Shown here in pieces: positions 27,616 through 35,858 of a stretch of 64,000 nt of DNA. The position numbers and the translations under genes were made by a program. The notes beneath the pieces are model-generated. The model was given only the letters and a program-made list of their open reading frames with translations, was not told where the DNA came from and searched no databases. Where the stretch lies: assembly GCF_900103815.1 (NCBI RefSeq), contig NZ_FNHZ01000002.1, forward strand, positions 1 through 64,000, written 5' to 3'. Numbering within the stretch: the stretch's first letter is position 1; each line of letters begins with the position of its first letter. The stretch comes from Lachnospira pectinoschiza (lineage in GTDB: Bacteria > Bacillota > Clostridia > Lachnospirales > Lachnospiraceae).

Positions 27616-28380
27616 ATGAATAAAATAGTTAGAATATCGTTAATAATTATCTTAATTGTTTCTGTATTAGTTTTTGTGTTTAATACTTTTGAAAAGTATT
27701 TTAAGGAAGATACAAATGTGAATGAGATAAATCAAGAAAACATTGAATTAAACTTTGATTATAAGAATTCGATTGTTGATTATTATAGCAATCCGGTGAA
27801 AGACATGGGAGAGAAAAACTATAAGGCTTATCAAGAAAAACTAATGGGGGAAGATGTTTATGTTTGTTATAGCTTAGAAAGCCCGGAGGAAAAAGGCTAT
27901 TCGGATTATAAGTACTATCCAGTTAGAATTAATATAACAGATTATGAGATAGTGGATAGTTATGATGGGAAAATAGATGAAAAGTGGGTTGATATCTCGG
28001 ATTATGATAAGTTTATGTTGGTTAACATTGAAATAACAAATCTTTATGATAAAGATAGATTATATGTATTATCAGTTAATGAAGTTATTCACTATTTGGA
28101 AGGTACTGAATTAGATCGTTATTCTTTGATAGCATATAATTTTGAAGATAATAGGCCATATTTTTATAGGAAAGATATTAAGGAAACTATGAAAAATAAT
28201 GGTCAATATTATTATGGAGAAATAATATTGAAGGCTAATGAAACTGTCAAATTGCAAGCGGTAATGGCTTATAGAGGTGGAGATTATAATTTCAATATTG
28301 GAGAGTGGGTAGTAGAACATAGACTTTTTGGTGAACGTGCGAATTCTAATTACAAGATTTATTTGTATAAACAAGAGTAG
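27616..28380 (+). CDS. Membrane-anchored extracytoplasmic protein of unknown function
   Basis: Not recognised. A 254-residue protein with one N-terminal membrane anchor (about residues 4-25) and an extracytoplasmic domain rich in Asp, Tyr and Glu. A core of the form VRINITDYEIVDS ... FMLVNIEITN (about residues 105-160) is partly matched by the short protein at 29252-29551. I chose ATG 27616, preceded by GAGG; an upstream ATG at 27583 extends the frame by 11 residues. It is followed after 18 bp by a permease-like gene, which suggests the two work together. Confidence 0.7.
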   Translation: MNKIVRISLIIILIVSVLVFVFNTFEKYFKEDTNVNEINQENIELNFDYKNSIVDYYSNPVKDMGEKNYKAYQEKLMGEDVYVCYSLESPEEKGYSDYKYYPVRINITDYEIVDSYDGKIDEKWVDISDYDKFMLVNIEITNLYDKDRLYVLSVNEVIHYLEGTELDRYSLIAYNFEDNRPYFYRKDIKETMKNNGQYYYGEIILKANETVKLQAVMAYRGGDYNFNIGEWVVEHRLFGERANSNYKIYLYKQE

Positions 28381-28398
28381 ATAATGGGGAGGCTTATT

Positions 28399-29250
28399 AT
28401 GAGAGAAATTATGAAAATAGAATTAAAAAGGGCGTTTATAAATACAAAATTCTATATTGTAGTTTTTGTAAGCACTATTTTTGCAATAGGCTCTTTTTTT
28501 ACGACTCCAGGATTTACAATAGCAAAGAATTGGTTTTTATATATGAATGGAGATTTGGATGCTAGTTATATAATAGAAAAATGCGATTATAGTGATGTTG
28601 CGATAGAAATATGGATGCCTAATTATGGTGCTTCAAGCAAATTCTATTTTTTATGGTTAATAATTCTTCCTCTTTTATGCATAATTCCATATGGCATTAC
28701 ATATATAGAGGATAAAAGTAGCGGATTAATTAATCAATATATTATTAAGATAGGTAAAGGAAAGTATTACGTTTCTAAGTTTATTACCTTGTTTATATCT
28801 GGTGGGACAATAGCAACTCTTCCCTTATTTATAAACCTAATTATATGCAGTATGGCACTTCCGTTTGGTCTACCAGTAAGATCGACACAGTTTTACCCGG
28901 TAAAAGAGTACAACCTTTTTAGCAATCTTTATTATCAAAATATAGTTGTTTATCTAATGCTATATTTTTTGATTTACTTTGTAGTATACGGTTTGATAAC
29001 ATGTTTGGCATTAGCTTTTGTTTATTTTGAGGAAAACAAATATATGCTTTTGCTTGTACCGTTTATTATTTATTTTTCAGAACACGTTATTATTTCGTTT
29101 GGATTTAATCGATATGATACATCATTATTACTTGCTACAAACATAATTAATCTAAGATATGAAAATATTTTGTTTTACTTGCTACAAATAATAGTTCTTT
29201 TCTTATTTGATTTTTTGTTTTTCTTTAGAATTAGAAGGGATGTAATTTAG
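28399..29250 (+). CDS. ABC-2-like membrane protein (permease without ATPase partner)
   Basis: A 283-residue protein with about six membrane segments. The loop after the second segment, DKSSGLINQYIIKIGKGKYY with SK after it, is typical of ABC-2 permeases of the antibiotic-export/immunity kind. I chose ATG 28399, because GGGGAGG lies 5-12 bases before it. No ATP-binding protein is encoded in this island, so either the ATPase is elsewhere or the protein works differently. It ends two bases before the next gene. Confidence 0.65.
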   Translation: MREIMKIELKRAFINTKFYIVVFVSTIFAIGSFFTTPGFTIAKNWFLYMNGDLDASYIIEKCDYSDVAIEIWMPNYGASSKFYFLWLIILPLLCIIPYGITYIEDKSSGLINQYIIKIGKGKYYVSKFITLFISGGTIATLPLFINLIICSMALPFGLPVRSTQFYPVKEYNLFSNLYYQNIVVYLMLYFLIYFVVYGLITCLALAFVYFEENKYMLLLVPFIIYFSEHVIISFGFNRYDTSLLLATNIINLRYENILFYLLQIIVLFLFDFLFFFRIRRDVI

Positions 29251-29251
29251 T

Positions 29252-29551
29252 ATGAAAAAGGTATTGAAGATAATAGTTGTTATTATTTGCTTCTTGGTTA
29301 TTGCAAGAATCGCATATGTAAATATAGCTTATCCGGCAGCTGATATTAAAATAATAGACGAAGATGAAATATTTGATTTAAAAAATTTCAGCTTAAGGCT
29401 GAAGGAATATGATATTTATTCTAAAGAAGAATGGAAACAAAAATTAGAAAATGAAAATATTGAATTAGAAGAAGAAAAATACAATGTCATTTATAATATG
29501 AATCTAAAAACGGTTTTGCTGGAAATGGAGATTATAGGTTTTATCTTTTAA
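29252..29551 (+). pseudogene. Truncated copy of the membrane-anchored protein family
   Basis: This 99-residue frame has an N-terminal membrane anchor and then matches the core pattern of the 27616-28380 protein: LRLKEYDIYS ... VLLEMEI corresponds to VRINITDYEIVDS ... LVNIEITN. It then stops, lacking about 110 residues. The reading frame that follows belongs to a permease tail. I read it as the 5' remnant of a second anchor-protein gene cut by a deletion. A functional small protein cannot be excluded. Confidence 0.5.
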
Positions 29552-29649
29552 GTAATAAGGTACATATAATGATATTTACTGCGGTAATAGCATTATTAAT
29601 ATTATTGATAAATTCTATAATTTATGCTAAGAAAGATTTTTATAATTAA
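29497..29649 (+). pseudogene. C-terminal remnant of an ABC-2-like permease
   Basis: In the frame of 29569 an open stretch from 29497 reads a segment with GDYRFYLLSNKVHI, then one hydrophobic helix and a YAKKDF ending. This is the usual last helix and tail of ABC-2 permeases (compare the LNKKDFL end at 31292). No start or upstream part remains. It overlaps the end of the truncated anchor gene, so a deletion probably joined the two. Confidence 0.5.
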
Positions 29650-29677
29650 AAGGATGTTTATAAAAAGGATGTTTATA
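29648..29677 (+). repeat. 15-bp tandem duplication at a ribosome-binding site
   Basis: The unit AAAAGGATGTTTATA occurs twice in a row just before the ATG at 29680. It doubles the ribosome site and creates a small decoy ATG. Confidence 0.7.
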
Positions 29678-29679
29678 AA

Positions 29680-30456
29680 ATGAAAAAAAGAATTCTATTT
29701 ACATTGTCTTTAACAGTATTTATTACAATAAATGCCTTATTTAGGTTCTTTATTGATGAAAAAGTAAGTGGAGTTAATAGTTGTCTTATTGATGGAATTT
29801 TTACTTGGTCTGTTAACAGATTTCTAATTCTTGGATTAATACCAATGATGGTATATTGGTATTTTATTGAAGAATCAAATCAAGATAATAATATTAATAT
29901 AATAATAAGAAGAAAAGATAGATTCGAAATTTGGCTAGAGGAGTCTAGAAAAATCTTATCATTATGTTTTTTTTCATTTTTATTCGATATATTTATAAGT
30001 TTTTTATTTGGCATTATTTTTAATGGAATAAATAGTAATTATTCTAATCTATCTGGAGATGCATTTTTAAAACACAGTTATTTAGGAATTAGCTGTTTTG
30101 AAAAACTAAATACTACAGTTTGTCCTAAATTGAATATTGTAAATGTTGTAGCTTTTATTGTAATAAATTTGCTTCAGATATTTTTGCTGGTAATAGTTGC
30201 AAATGCAGTTAGATGGTTAATATCGACTGTAGTATCATATGTGTGCCTTTTTGGATTTTGTGGACTAATTGGTGTAAATTTTGCAGCAAAATTTTATGGA
30301 TTGTCGGATTTAGGAATAAAAAGTTCAAATGGTGATTATTATTATGAAATATTAAAAAAAGATATATATTTACAAAAAATATTTGTTGAAATTGTATTTA
30401 TTTCTATAGTTTTTTTAATAGTAAAAATTTTTATAAATAGGAAAAATTTTATTTAA
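29680..30456 (+). CDS. Polytopic membrane protein, ABC-2-permease-like
   Basis: Not recognised at family level. The 258-residue protein has about six membrane segments. A basic loop after segment two (IIIRRKDRFEIW) and a short basic C-terminal end (INRKNFI) match the layout of the neighbouring ABC-2-like proteins. Base and codon use are very AT-rich, like the rest of the island. It may pair with the following gene as two halves of a transporter. Confidence 0.6.
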   Translation: MKKRILFTLSLTVFITINALFRFFIDEKVSGVNSCLIDGIFTWSVNRFLILGLIPMMVYWYFIEESNQDNNINIIIRRKDRFEIWLEESRKILSLCFFSFLFDIFISFLFGIIFNGINSNYSNLSGDAFLKHSYLGISCFEKLNTTVCPKLNIVNVVAFIVINLLQIFLLVIVANAVRWLISTVVSYVCLFGFCGLIGVNFAAKFYGLSDLGIKSSNGDYYYEILKKDIYLQKIFVEIVFISIVFLIVKIFINRKNFI

Positions 30457-30491
30457 ATAAAACAATATAGTGATTACTTAGAGGTGATTAG

Positions 30492-31292
30492 ATGTTAACT
30501 TTGGTAAAATACGAAATAGTTCAGATGAATAGAAGAAAGGATAAGTATATCCTTTTTTTGATTCTAATAATTATGGCTGCATATTATATGAAGATGAAAG
30601 TGACTTCATATATGATGGTATTTTATCCAGAGAGTTTTAAAGGGGTTGGAGTACTAGATATTATATTGTATATCTTTTCTGGAGCGAGTAAAAGCTTTTT
30701 GATTTTTAGCAAAAACGTAGAGCTTCCTATTAGTTATTTGATTTATTTGGTTTATATGAGTGTTATGACTTATTGCATTTTCGATGGAAAAAATGACAAT
30801 AATATTGTCTTAAAAATTGGTTCAAAGAAGAAATGGCTATTTAGCAAGTTAATTATTTCATTTATAAATCTAGTACTTTATTATTTTATGGTATTGGTTG
30901 TGGCTATGTTTATAACCAAATTTAATTTTGATTATAATGAAATTGCAGACACGTCAATTTTAAAATTAGATTATTATAATACTAGATATATAGATATTTA
31001 TTTACTTCTATTATGTTCTTTTTTAACATCATTAGCAATTATGATGATACAGATATTTTTAGTTATTACAGTAAATGAATTTGTAGCATTAATAGCAACT
31101 TTATCTATTTATGTGTTCTCTATGTTTAATTGTACTTATTTATTTATTGCAAATGCCACAATGCTAACAAGATCAAATTTATTTTTAAAATCAGGTTTGG
31201 AATTTAATTCTTTTATTTTGATAGATTTCGTTATAATAGTAGTTTCCTTAGTATTAACAATAATGATGTTAAATAAAAAAGACTTTTTATAG
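30492..31292 (+). CDS. Polytopic membrane protein, ABC-2-permease-like
   Basis: A 266-residue protein with about six membrane segments; the loop IGSKKKWLFSKLII and the C-terminal LNKKDFL are ABC-2-like. A GAGGTG ribosome site precedes the ATG. It is the last gene of the island before the cstA promoter region. With 28399 and 29680 this makes three permease-like genes and no ATPase. Confidence 0.6.
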   Translation: MLTLVKYEIVQMNRRKDKYILFLILIIMAAYYMKMKVTSYMMVFYPESFKGVGVLDIILYIFSGASKSFLIFSKNVELPISYLIYLVYMSVMTYCIFDGKNDNNIVLKIGSKKKWLFSKLIISFINLVLYYFMVLVVAMFITKFNFDYNEIADTSILKLDYYNTRYIDIYLLLLCSFLTSLAIMMIQIFLVITVNEFVALIATLSIYVFSMFNCTYLFIANATMLTRSNLFLKSGLEFNSFILIDFVIIVVSLVLTIMMLNKKDFL

Positions 31293-31338
31293 TTTTATGA
31301 TTTTTATGAACTGTAATAATAAAAAATAAAAAAAGTTC

Positions 31339-31367
31339 TTGACTTTAAAGCGATGAAGTCGTAACCT
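31339..31367 (+). promoter_or_regulatory. Probable promoter of the cstA-like gene
   Basis: TTGACT at 31339-31344 and TAACCT at 31362-31367 have 17-bp spacing. The -10 is poor, which suits an activated or tightly regulated promoter. Confidence 0.45.
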
Positions 31368-31377
31368 TATTAATAAC

Positions 31378-31409
31378 TTGTATGACAATATTAGGGAGTT
31401 GTCATACAA
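31378..31409 (+). promoter_or_regulatory. Twin GntR/FadR-type operator candidate
   Basis: TTGTATGACAA at 31378-31388 and its exact inverse TTGTCATACAA at 31399-31409. Each also fits the TNGTNNNACNA pattern of FadR-subfamily (FCD) GntR regulators. The centres are 21 bp apart, two helical turns, and overlap the predicted start site, a classic repressor position. Uronate regulators UxuR/ExuR belong to this subfamily; the link to them is inference. Confidence 0.55.
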
Positions 31410-31486
31410 CGAAACACTTTACTTAATTTATTACTGTGTGTCTTGTGATATTTAAGAAGTGGAGAATATAAGGGAGGAAAATGTAT

Positions 31487-33205
31487 ATGAACAGTCTAGT
31501 AATTCTAGCTATTGCAGTTGTTGCTCTTTTGCTTGGTTATACTCTTTATGGTAGATTCCTTGCAAAGAAGTGGGGCATCGATCCTAAGAAAAAAACACCT
31601 GCATATGAGTATGAAGACGGAAAAGATTACGTACCATCTTCAAAGTTAACAGTTTTTGCACATCAATTTTCATCAATTGCAGGAGCAGGCCCTGTGCAAG
31701 GACCAATACTTGCTGCAATGTTTGGATGGGTTCCAGTACTAATTTGGCTTTTAGTAGGAGGAATCTTCTTTGGTGCAGTACAAGATTTTGGTGCACTTTA
31801 TGCATCAGTAAAAAATGAGGGTAAGTCAATTGGACTTATTATTGAAAAATATATTGGAAAAGTAGGTAGAAGATTTTTCTCATTATTTGAATGGCTCTTT
31901 ACATTACTTGTAATTGCAGCATTTACATCAATGGTATCTTCAACATTTAACGGCTTTAAAGAAACTACTGAAGGCACAGTTAAAAACTTCAACGGTGCAT
32001 CAGCAGCTACAATTTCAATGTTATTTATCTTTGTAGCAATTGCCTTTGGTATCTTTAATAAATTTGTAAAAATAAGACAAGAAGCAGTAAAGTCAGTTAT
32101 TGCCATTGTACTTGTGGTTGCAATGTTTGCAGTAGGTATGCAGTTACCAATTTACCTTAATGCAAGTCAGTGGAATTTAGTAATTATGGTTTATCTTTTT
32201 GCGGCAGCAGTAATGCCAATGTGGTTACTTATGCAGCCAAGAGATTATCTTACAACATTTATGTTAGTAGCAATGGTTTTATCAGCATTTGTAGGTGTAA
32301 TTATTGCACATCCTAGCATGAATCTTAATAGCTTTAATGGCTTTACAGTTACTTCAGCATCAGGATCTGTAAGCTATTTATTCCCTACACTTTTTGTAAC
32401 TATTGCTTGTGGCGCTGTTTCAGGTTTCCACAGCCTCGTATCATCAGGAACATCATCAAAGACAATATCTAATGAAAAAGACATGTTATTCGTTGGATAT
32501 GGCGCTATGATCCTTGAGACATTACTTGGTGTTATTTCACTTATTATTGTAGGTGCAGTAGCAGTAAATGGTGGCGTTCCAGCAGGCCTTACACCATTCC
32601 AGATTTTCTCTGCAGGTGTTGCAGGCTTCCTTGAAAAGTTTGGAATTCCTAATACCGTTGCAAATGTATTTATGACAATGTGCGTTTCTGCACTTGCCCT
32701 TACAAGTCTTGACTCAGTTGCAAGAATTGGACGTATGGCATTCCAGGAATTATTCCAGACAGAGAATGAAGAAAAGTCTATAGTAGAAAAGATTTGTACA
32801 AACCAGTATTTTTCAACAGTAATCACACTTGTTCTTGGCTACCTTCTTTGCCTTGGTGGTTATGAAAATGTATGGGCTCTCTTTGGTTCAGCAAATCAGA
32901 TGTTAGCAGCATTAGTACTTATTGGTATTGCAGTATTCTTAAAGGCTACAGGAAGAAAGCATAAGATGTTACTTCCTCCAATGCTTATTATGTTTGCAGT
33001 AACATTTAGCGCAATTATCTTAAATGTAAAGGGAAATATTGAAAGCTTTGTAGCAGGTAAGGGAACATTCCTTGTAAATGGATTACAGCTTATTGTAGCA
33101 GCTTTCCTTATTGTACTTGGCGTATTAGTATTAGTAACTTGTCTTAAGACTTTAATTAAGACAAAGAGCGAAACAGATACAAATAGCAATCAAAACGTTG
33201 CCTAG
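31487..33205 (+). CDS. cstA: CstA-family carbon-starvation transporter
   Basis: A 572-residue integral membrane protein with about 15 segments. It carries the CstA hallmarks FAHQFSSIAGAGPVQGPILA (about residues 56-75), DFGALYASVKNEGKSIG and the GFHSLVSSGTSSK loop. The family imports peptides or pyruvate when carbon is scarce. It is shorter than the E. coli protein but normal for clostridia. I chose ATG 31487, since GGGAGG is only 3 bases from the ATG at 31481. It sits among galacturonate genes and has a twin operator, so pectin-linked control is possible; the substrate is unknown. Confidence 0.9.
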   Translation: MNSLVILAIAVVALLLGYTLYGRFLAKKWGIDPKKKTPAYEYEDGKDYVPSSKLTVFAHQFSSIAGAGPVQGPILAAMFGWVPVLIWLLVGGIFFGAVQDFGALYASVKNEGKSIGLIIEKYIGKVGRRFFSLFEWLFTLLVIAAFTSMVSSTFNGFKETTEGTVKNFNGASAATISMLFIFVAIAFGIFNKFVKIRQEAVKSVIAIVLVVAMFAVGMQLPIYLNASQWNLVIMVYLFAAAVMPMWLLMQPRDYLTTFMLVAMVLSAFVGVIIAHPSMNLNSFNGFTVTSASGSVSYLFPTLFVTIACGAVSGFHSLVSSGTSSKTISNEKDMLFVGYGAMILETLLGVISLIIVGAVAVNGGVPAGLTPFQIFSAGVAGFLEKFGIPNTVANVFMTMCVSALALTSLDSVARIGRMAFQELFQTENEEKSIVEKICTNQYFSTVITLVLGYLLCLGGYENVWALFGSANQMLAALVLIGIAVFLKATGRKHKMLLPPMLIMFAVTFSAIILNVKGNIESFVAGKGTFLVNGLQLIVAAFLIVLGVLVLVTCLKTLIKTKSETDTNSNQNVA

Positions 33206-33272
33206 CTGCATATAATGTTTGCCTTAAGGCATGCTCACTAATTTAATAATAAGAAAAAAGCTTATAAAAAAG

Positions 33273-33316
33273 AAAAAGCTTGTGAATTATGATAAATATA
33301 ATTCACAAGCTTTTTT
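33273..33316. terminator. Bidirectional terminator between cstA and kdgA
   Basis: An 18-bp perfect stem (33273-33290 with 33298-33315). A runs on the left and T runs on the right let it work for both converging genes. Confidence 0.9.
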
Positions 33317-33376
33317 ATGTATTAAATTTACCTAGTAATCAATTAGCCTAGATAACATTTTTACAAAAATAATAAA

Positions 33377-34336
33377 TTACTTTGTTGCAAGATGAATTGC
33401 ATATCCTCCAAATTCACCTTCAAGGTAAATAGCCTTAAATACGCCTTCCTTAACAACTCTAGAAGCCTCTTCAAACTTGAAGCCTCTCTTTTCTAAGTGG
33501 TAAACAGCTCTATCCATGTAATTTGTAGAAATAGCAATATGACCATGAGTACCACGACCTGGCTTCTTCATGATTTCAAATGCAGTATCAGAAAAGATTG
33601 AGCTATTGCCATTCTTAGGTTCGAAGTTAAATACCTTCTTAAATGTATCAGCAAGTTCAAATGCCTCTTCTTCGTTAGCCATATTAACACCAACGTGCTT
33701 AATCTTTAAGTCAAGCATTGTATCAACAGCTTCACGAGTAAGTCTTGTGATTTCTTCGAAGTTACCAGCAGCAACTAAGTCCTTCTTAACCATCCAAGAA
33801 CCACCGCAGCAAACAATCTTCTTAAAGTCAAGGTAAGACTTTAAGTTAGAAGCGTTAATACCACCTGTTGGCATAAACTTCATCTGTGTATATGGAGCTG
33901 ACATAGCCTTGATCATAGCAAGACCACCTGCAGCTTCAGCAGGGAAGAATTTAACAACATCTAAGCCAAGTTCAATAGCAACTTCAACATCTGAAGGATT
34001 GCTTGTACCTGGGATGATAGGATATCCCTTATCGATACAGTGCTTTACAACCTTAGGATTAAGACCTGGAGATACGATAAACTTAGCACCAGCGTTCATA
34101 GCTCTATCAGCCTGCTCTGGTGTAAGTACTGTACCAGCACCAACGATCATTTCTGGGAATTCCTTAGCCATGATCTTAATAGATTCTTCTGCAGCTTCAG
34201 TTCTAAATGTAACTTCTGCACATGGAAGTCCACCATCAATTAAAGCCTTAGCAAGTGGCTTGGCATCCTTAGCATCGTCAAGTGCAATAACTGGAACGAT
34301 ACCAATAAGACCAAGTTCTTCAATAACCTTATTCAT
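33377..34336 (-). CDS. kdgA: KDPG/KHG aldolase fused to a VOC-like C-terminal domain
   Basis: Cleaves 2-keto-3-deoxy-6-phosphogluconate to pyruvate and glyceraldehyde-3-phosphate, the last step of the galacturonate route. Residues 1-about 210 are a class I aldolase with the catalytic Glu in EVTFRTE, GAGTVLTPEQ, and the Schiff-base Lys in VVKFFPAEAAGG. Residues about 211-319 are an additional domain (IKHVGVNMANEEEAFELADT ... GGYAIHLATK) with a glyoxalase/VOC-like pattern. Ordinary KdgA/Eda ends near residue 210. A strong promoter with a large palindrome controls it. Confidence 0.92.
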   Translation of the reverse strand: MNKVIEELGLIGIVPVIALDDAKDAKPLAKALIDGGLPCAEVTFRTEAAEESIKIMAKEFPEMIVGAGTVLTPEQADRAMNAGAKFIVSPGLNPKVVKHCIDKGYPIIPGTSNPSDVEVAIELGLDVVKFFPAEAAGGLAMIKAMSAPYTQMKFMPTGGINASNLKSYLDFKKIVCCGGSWMVKKDLVAAGNFEEITRLTREAVDTMLDLKIKHVGVNMANEEEAFELADTFKKVFNFEPKNGNSSIFSDTAFEIMKKPGRGTHGHIAISTNYMDRAVYHLEKRGFKFEEASRVVKEGVFKAIYLEGEFGGYAIHLATK

Positions 34337-34363
34337 AATTAATCTCCTCTCGTTATAAAACGG

Positions 34364-34400
34364 AATTTATGGTTAATTAATCAAATTAACCCCATAAATT
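34364..34400 (-). promoter_or_regulatory. Large palindromic operator candidate of kdgA
   Basis: AATTTATGGTTAATT at 34364-34378 pairs with 34384-34400, differing only by two extra C in the right arm. It touches the -10 box of the kdgA promoter and covers the start site, so a bound repressor would block transcription. It may also influence the divergent kdgK. Confidence 0.65.
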
Positions 34401-34426
34401 ATAGGTTTCTAGCAATTTTTTGTCAA
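34398..34426 (-). promoter_or_regulatory. Consensus sigma-A promoter of kdgA
   Basis: On the minus strand, a perfect TTGACA (34426-34421) and a perfect TATAAT (34403-34398) are separated by exactly 17 bp. It is the strongest promoter in the window by eye. Confidence 0.88.
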
Positions 34427-34573
34427 ACAAAAGAAGGACCAAATATTAAATTTTTATTGCGAAAATTTATAATTTTTACAGTATGTTCATAAATTGCTAA
34501 AAAACTCTAGATAATTAAACTTGTTTGTGGTAAAATCTTTTAGTATTTATAAATCTTTGGGAGGTAATTAATA

Positions 34574-35671
34574 ATGGAACTTAATTTAAGACCAGCTGAA
34601 GAATGCGCATTTGACGCTGTTTCATTAGGTGAAGTAATGCTTCGTCTTGATCCAGGTGAAGGTCGTATCCGTACAGCAAGAAACTTTAGAGCATGGGAAG
34701 GCGGCGGAGAATATAACGTAGTACGTGGTCTTCGTAGATGTTTTGGCCTTAAGACTGCTGTATTAACTGCATTTGCAGATAACGAAGTAGGTAAGCTTAT
34801 GGAAGACTTCATCCTTCAGGGTGGCGTTGATACATCACTTATTTGCTGGAAGAAGACTGATGGTATCGGTCGTCTTTGCCGTAACGGTATCAACTTTACA
34901 GAAAGAGGATTTGGTATCCGTGGTGCTGTAGGTTGTTCAGATAGAGCTAACACAGCTATTTCTCAGGCTAAGCCAGAGGATTTCGATTTTGATTATATCT
35001 TTGGTACACTTGGTGTTCGTTGGTTACATACAGGCGGTATCTATGCTGCATTATCAGAGCAGTCATGTGAAACTGTACTTGCTGCAATCAAGACAGCTAA
35101 GAAGTATGGTACAATCGTATCTTACGATCTTAACTACCGTCCATCTATGTGGTCAGCTATCGGTGGCTTAGAGAAGGCTCAGGAAGTTAACAAGGAAATC
35201 GCTAAGTATGTTGATGTTATGATCGGTAACGAAGAAGACTTCACAGCTTGCTTAGGTTTCGAAATCGAAGGTAACGACGCTAACCTTAAGTCTCTTAACA
35301 TCGAAGGTTACAAGAAGATGATCAACGAAGCAGTTAAGACATATCCTAACTTCAAGGCAGTAGCTACAACACTTAGAACAGTTAAGACAGCTACAGTTAA
35401 CGATTGGTCAGCACTTTGCTGGGCTGGTGGAGAAATCTACAAGGCTAAGCAGTATGACGGTCTTGAAATCATGGATAGAGTTGGTGGCGGTGATTCATTC
35501 GCTTCAGGTCTTATCTATGGTCTTATGACAACAGGTGATGCAGAAACAGCTGTTAACTACGGTGCAGCTCACGGTGCATTAGCTATGACAACACCTGGTG
35601 ATACAACAATGGCTTCTTGCAAGGAAGTTGAAGCTATCATGGGTGGCGCTGGCGCTAGAGTTCAGAGATAA
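34574..35671 (+). CDS. kdgK: 2-keto-3-deoxygluconate kinase (PfkB family)
   Basis: Phosphorylates KDG to KDPG, linking UxaA to KdgA. The 365-residue ribokinase-fold protein has an N-terminal GEVMLRLDPGEGR substrate region, an extended EGGGEYNVVRGLRRCFG loop, and the C-terminal signature GGGDSFASGLIYGL with the catalytic Asp. It is divergent from kdgA across about 240 bp and preceded by GGGAGG. Base composition is less AT-rich than its surroundings, as in highly expressed genes here (AAG, GGT, CTT codons). The sugar-acid specificity is inferred mostly from context. Confidence 0.88.
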   Translation: MELNLRPAEECAFDAVSLGEVMLRLDPGEGRIRTARNFRAWEGGGEYNVVRGLRRCFGLKTAVLTAFADNEVGKLMEDFILQGGVDTSLICWKKTDGIGRLCRNGINFTERGFGIRGAVGCSDRANTAISQAKPEDFDFDYIFGTLGVRWLHTGGIYAALSEQSCETVLAAIKTAKKYGTIVSYDLNYRPSMWSAIGGLEKAQEVNKEIAKYVDVMIGNEEDFTACLGFEIEGNDANLKSLNIEGYKKMINEAVKTYPNFKAVATTLRTVKTATVNDWSALCWAGGEIYKAKQYDGLEIMDRVGGGDSFASGLIYGLMTTGDAETAVNYGAAHGALAMTTPGDTTMASCKEVEAIMGGAGARVQR

Positions 35672-35675
35672 TTTA

Positions 35676-35723
35676 ACACTTTTTGAGTGTTTTTTAGGGC
35701 ATCTTTATAGATGCCCTTTTTTT
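35676..35723 (+). terminator. Two tandem terminators of kdgK
   Basis: The first hairpin is ACACT with AGTGT (35676-35680 and 35686-35690) plus six T. The second is a 9-bp perfect stem (35696-35704 with 35709-35717) plus a T run. Confidence 0.9.
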
Positions 35724-35831
35724 AATGCTGTGAAAAATGAATCGCAGTTATTTAGACTTAGATAGATATTTGATTTCACAATAAAAGTTTCGGTCTTGAT
35801 ACATTTTCATAAAAAAAATTAAAACTAGGGG

Positions 35832-35858
35832 TTAACTTTCCTAAAATTTAGCCGATAA
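35832..35858 (+). promoter_or_regulatory. Candidate sigma-28 (SigD/FliA) promoter
   Basis: TTAA at 35832-35835, a 15-bp spacer and a perfect GCCGATAA at 35851-35858. The Bacillus SigD consensus is TAAA, about 15 bp, then GCCGATAT. It lies about 110 bp upstream of the BIG2 protein gene. Confidence 0.5.

Noticed and set aside
25570..31292. Complete agr-type quorum-sensing locus
   Set aside because: Only the regulator and kinase are present. I found no AgrB-like protease and no small AgrD-like peptide gene with a ribosome site.
28399..31292. Complete ABC exporter
   Set aside because: The permease-like genes are there, but no Walker A/B or LSGGQ-type ATPase is encoded anywhere in the island.
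33570..34358. Overlapping plus-strand frames opposite kdgA
   Set aside because: They are antisense shadows of a strongly supported gene, with no ribosome sites.
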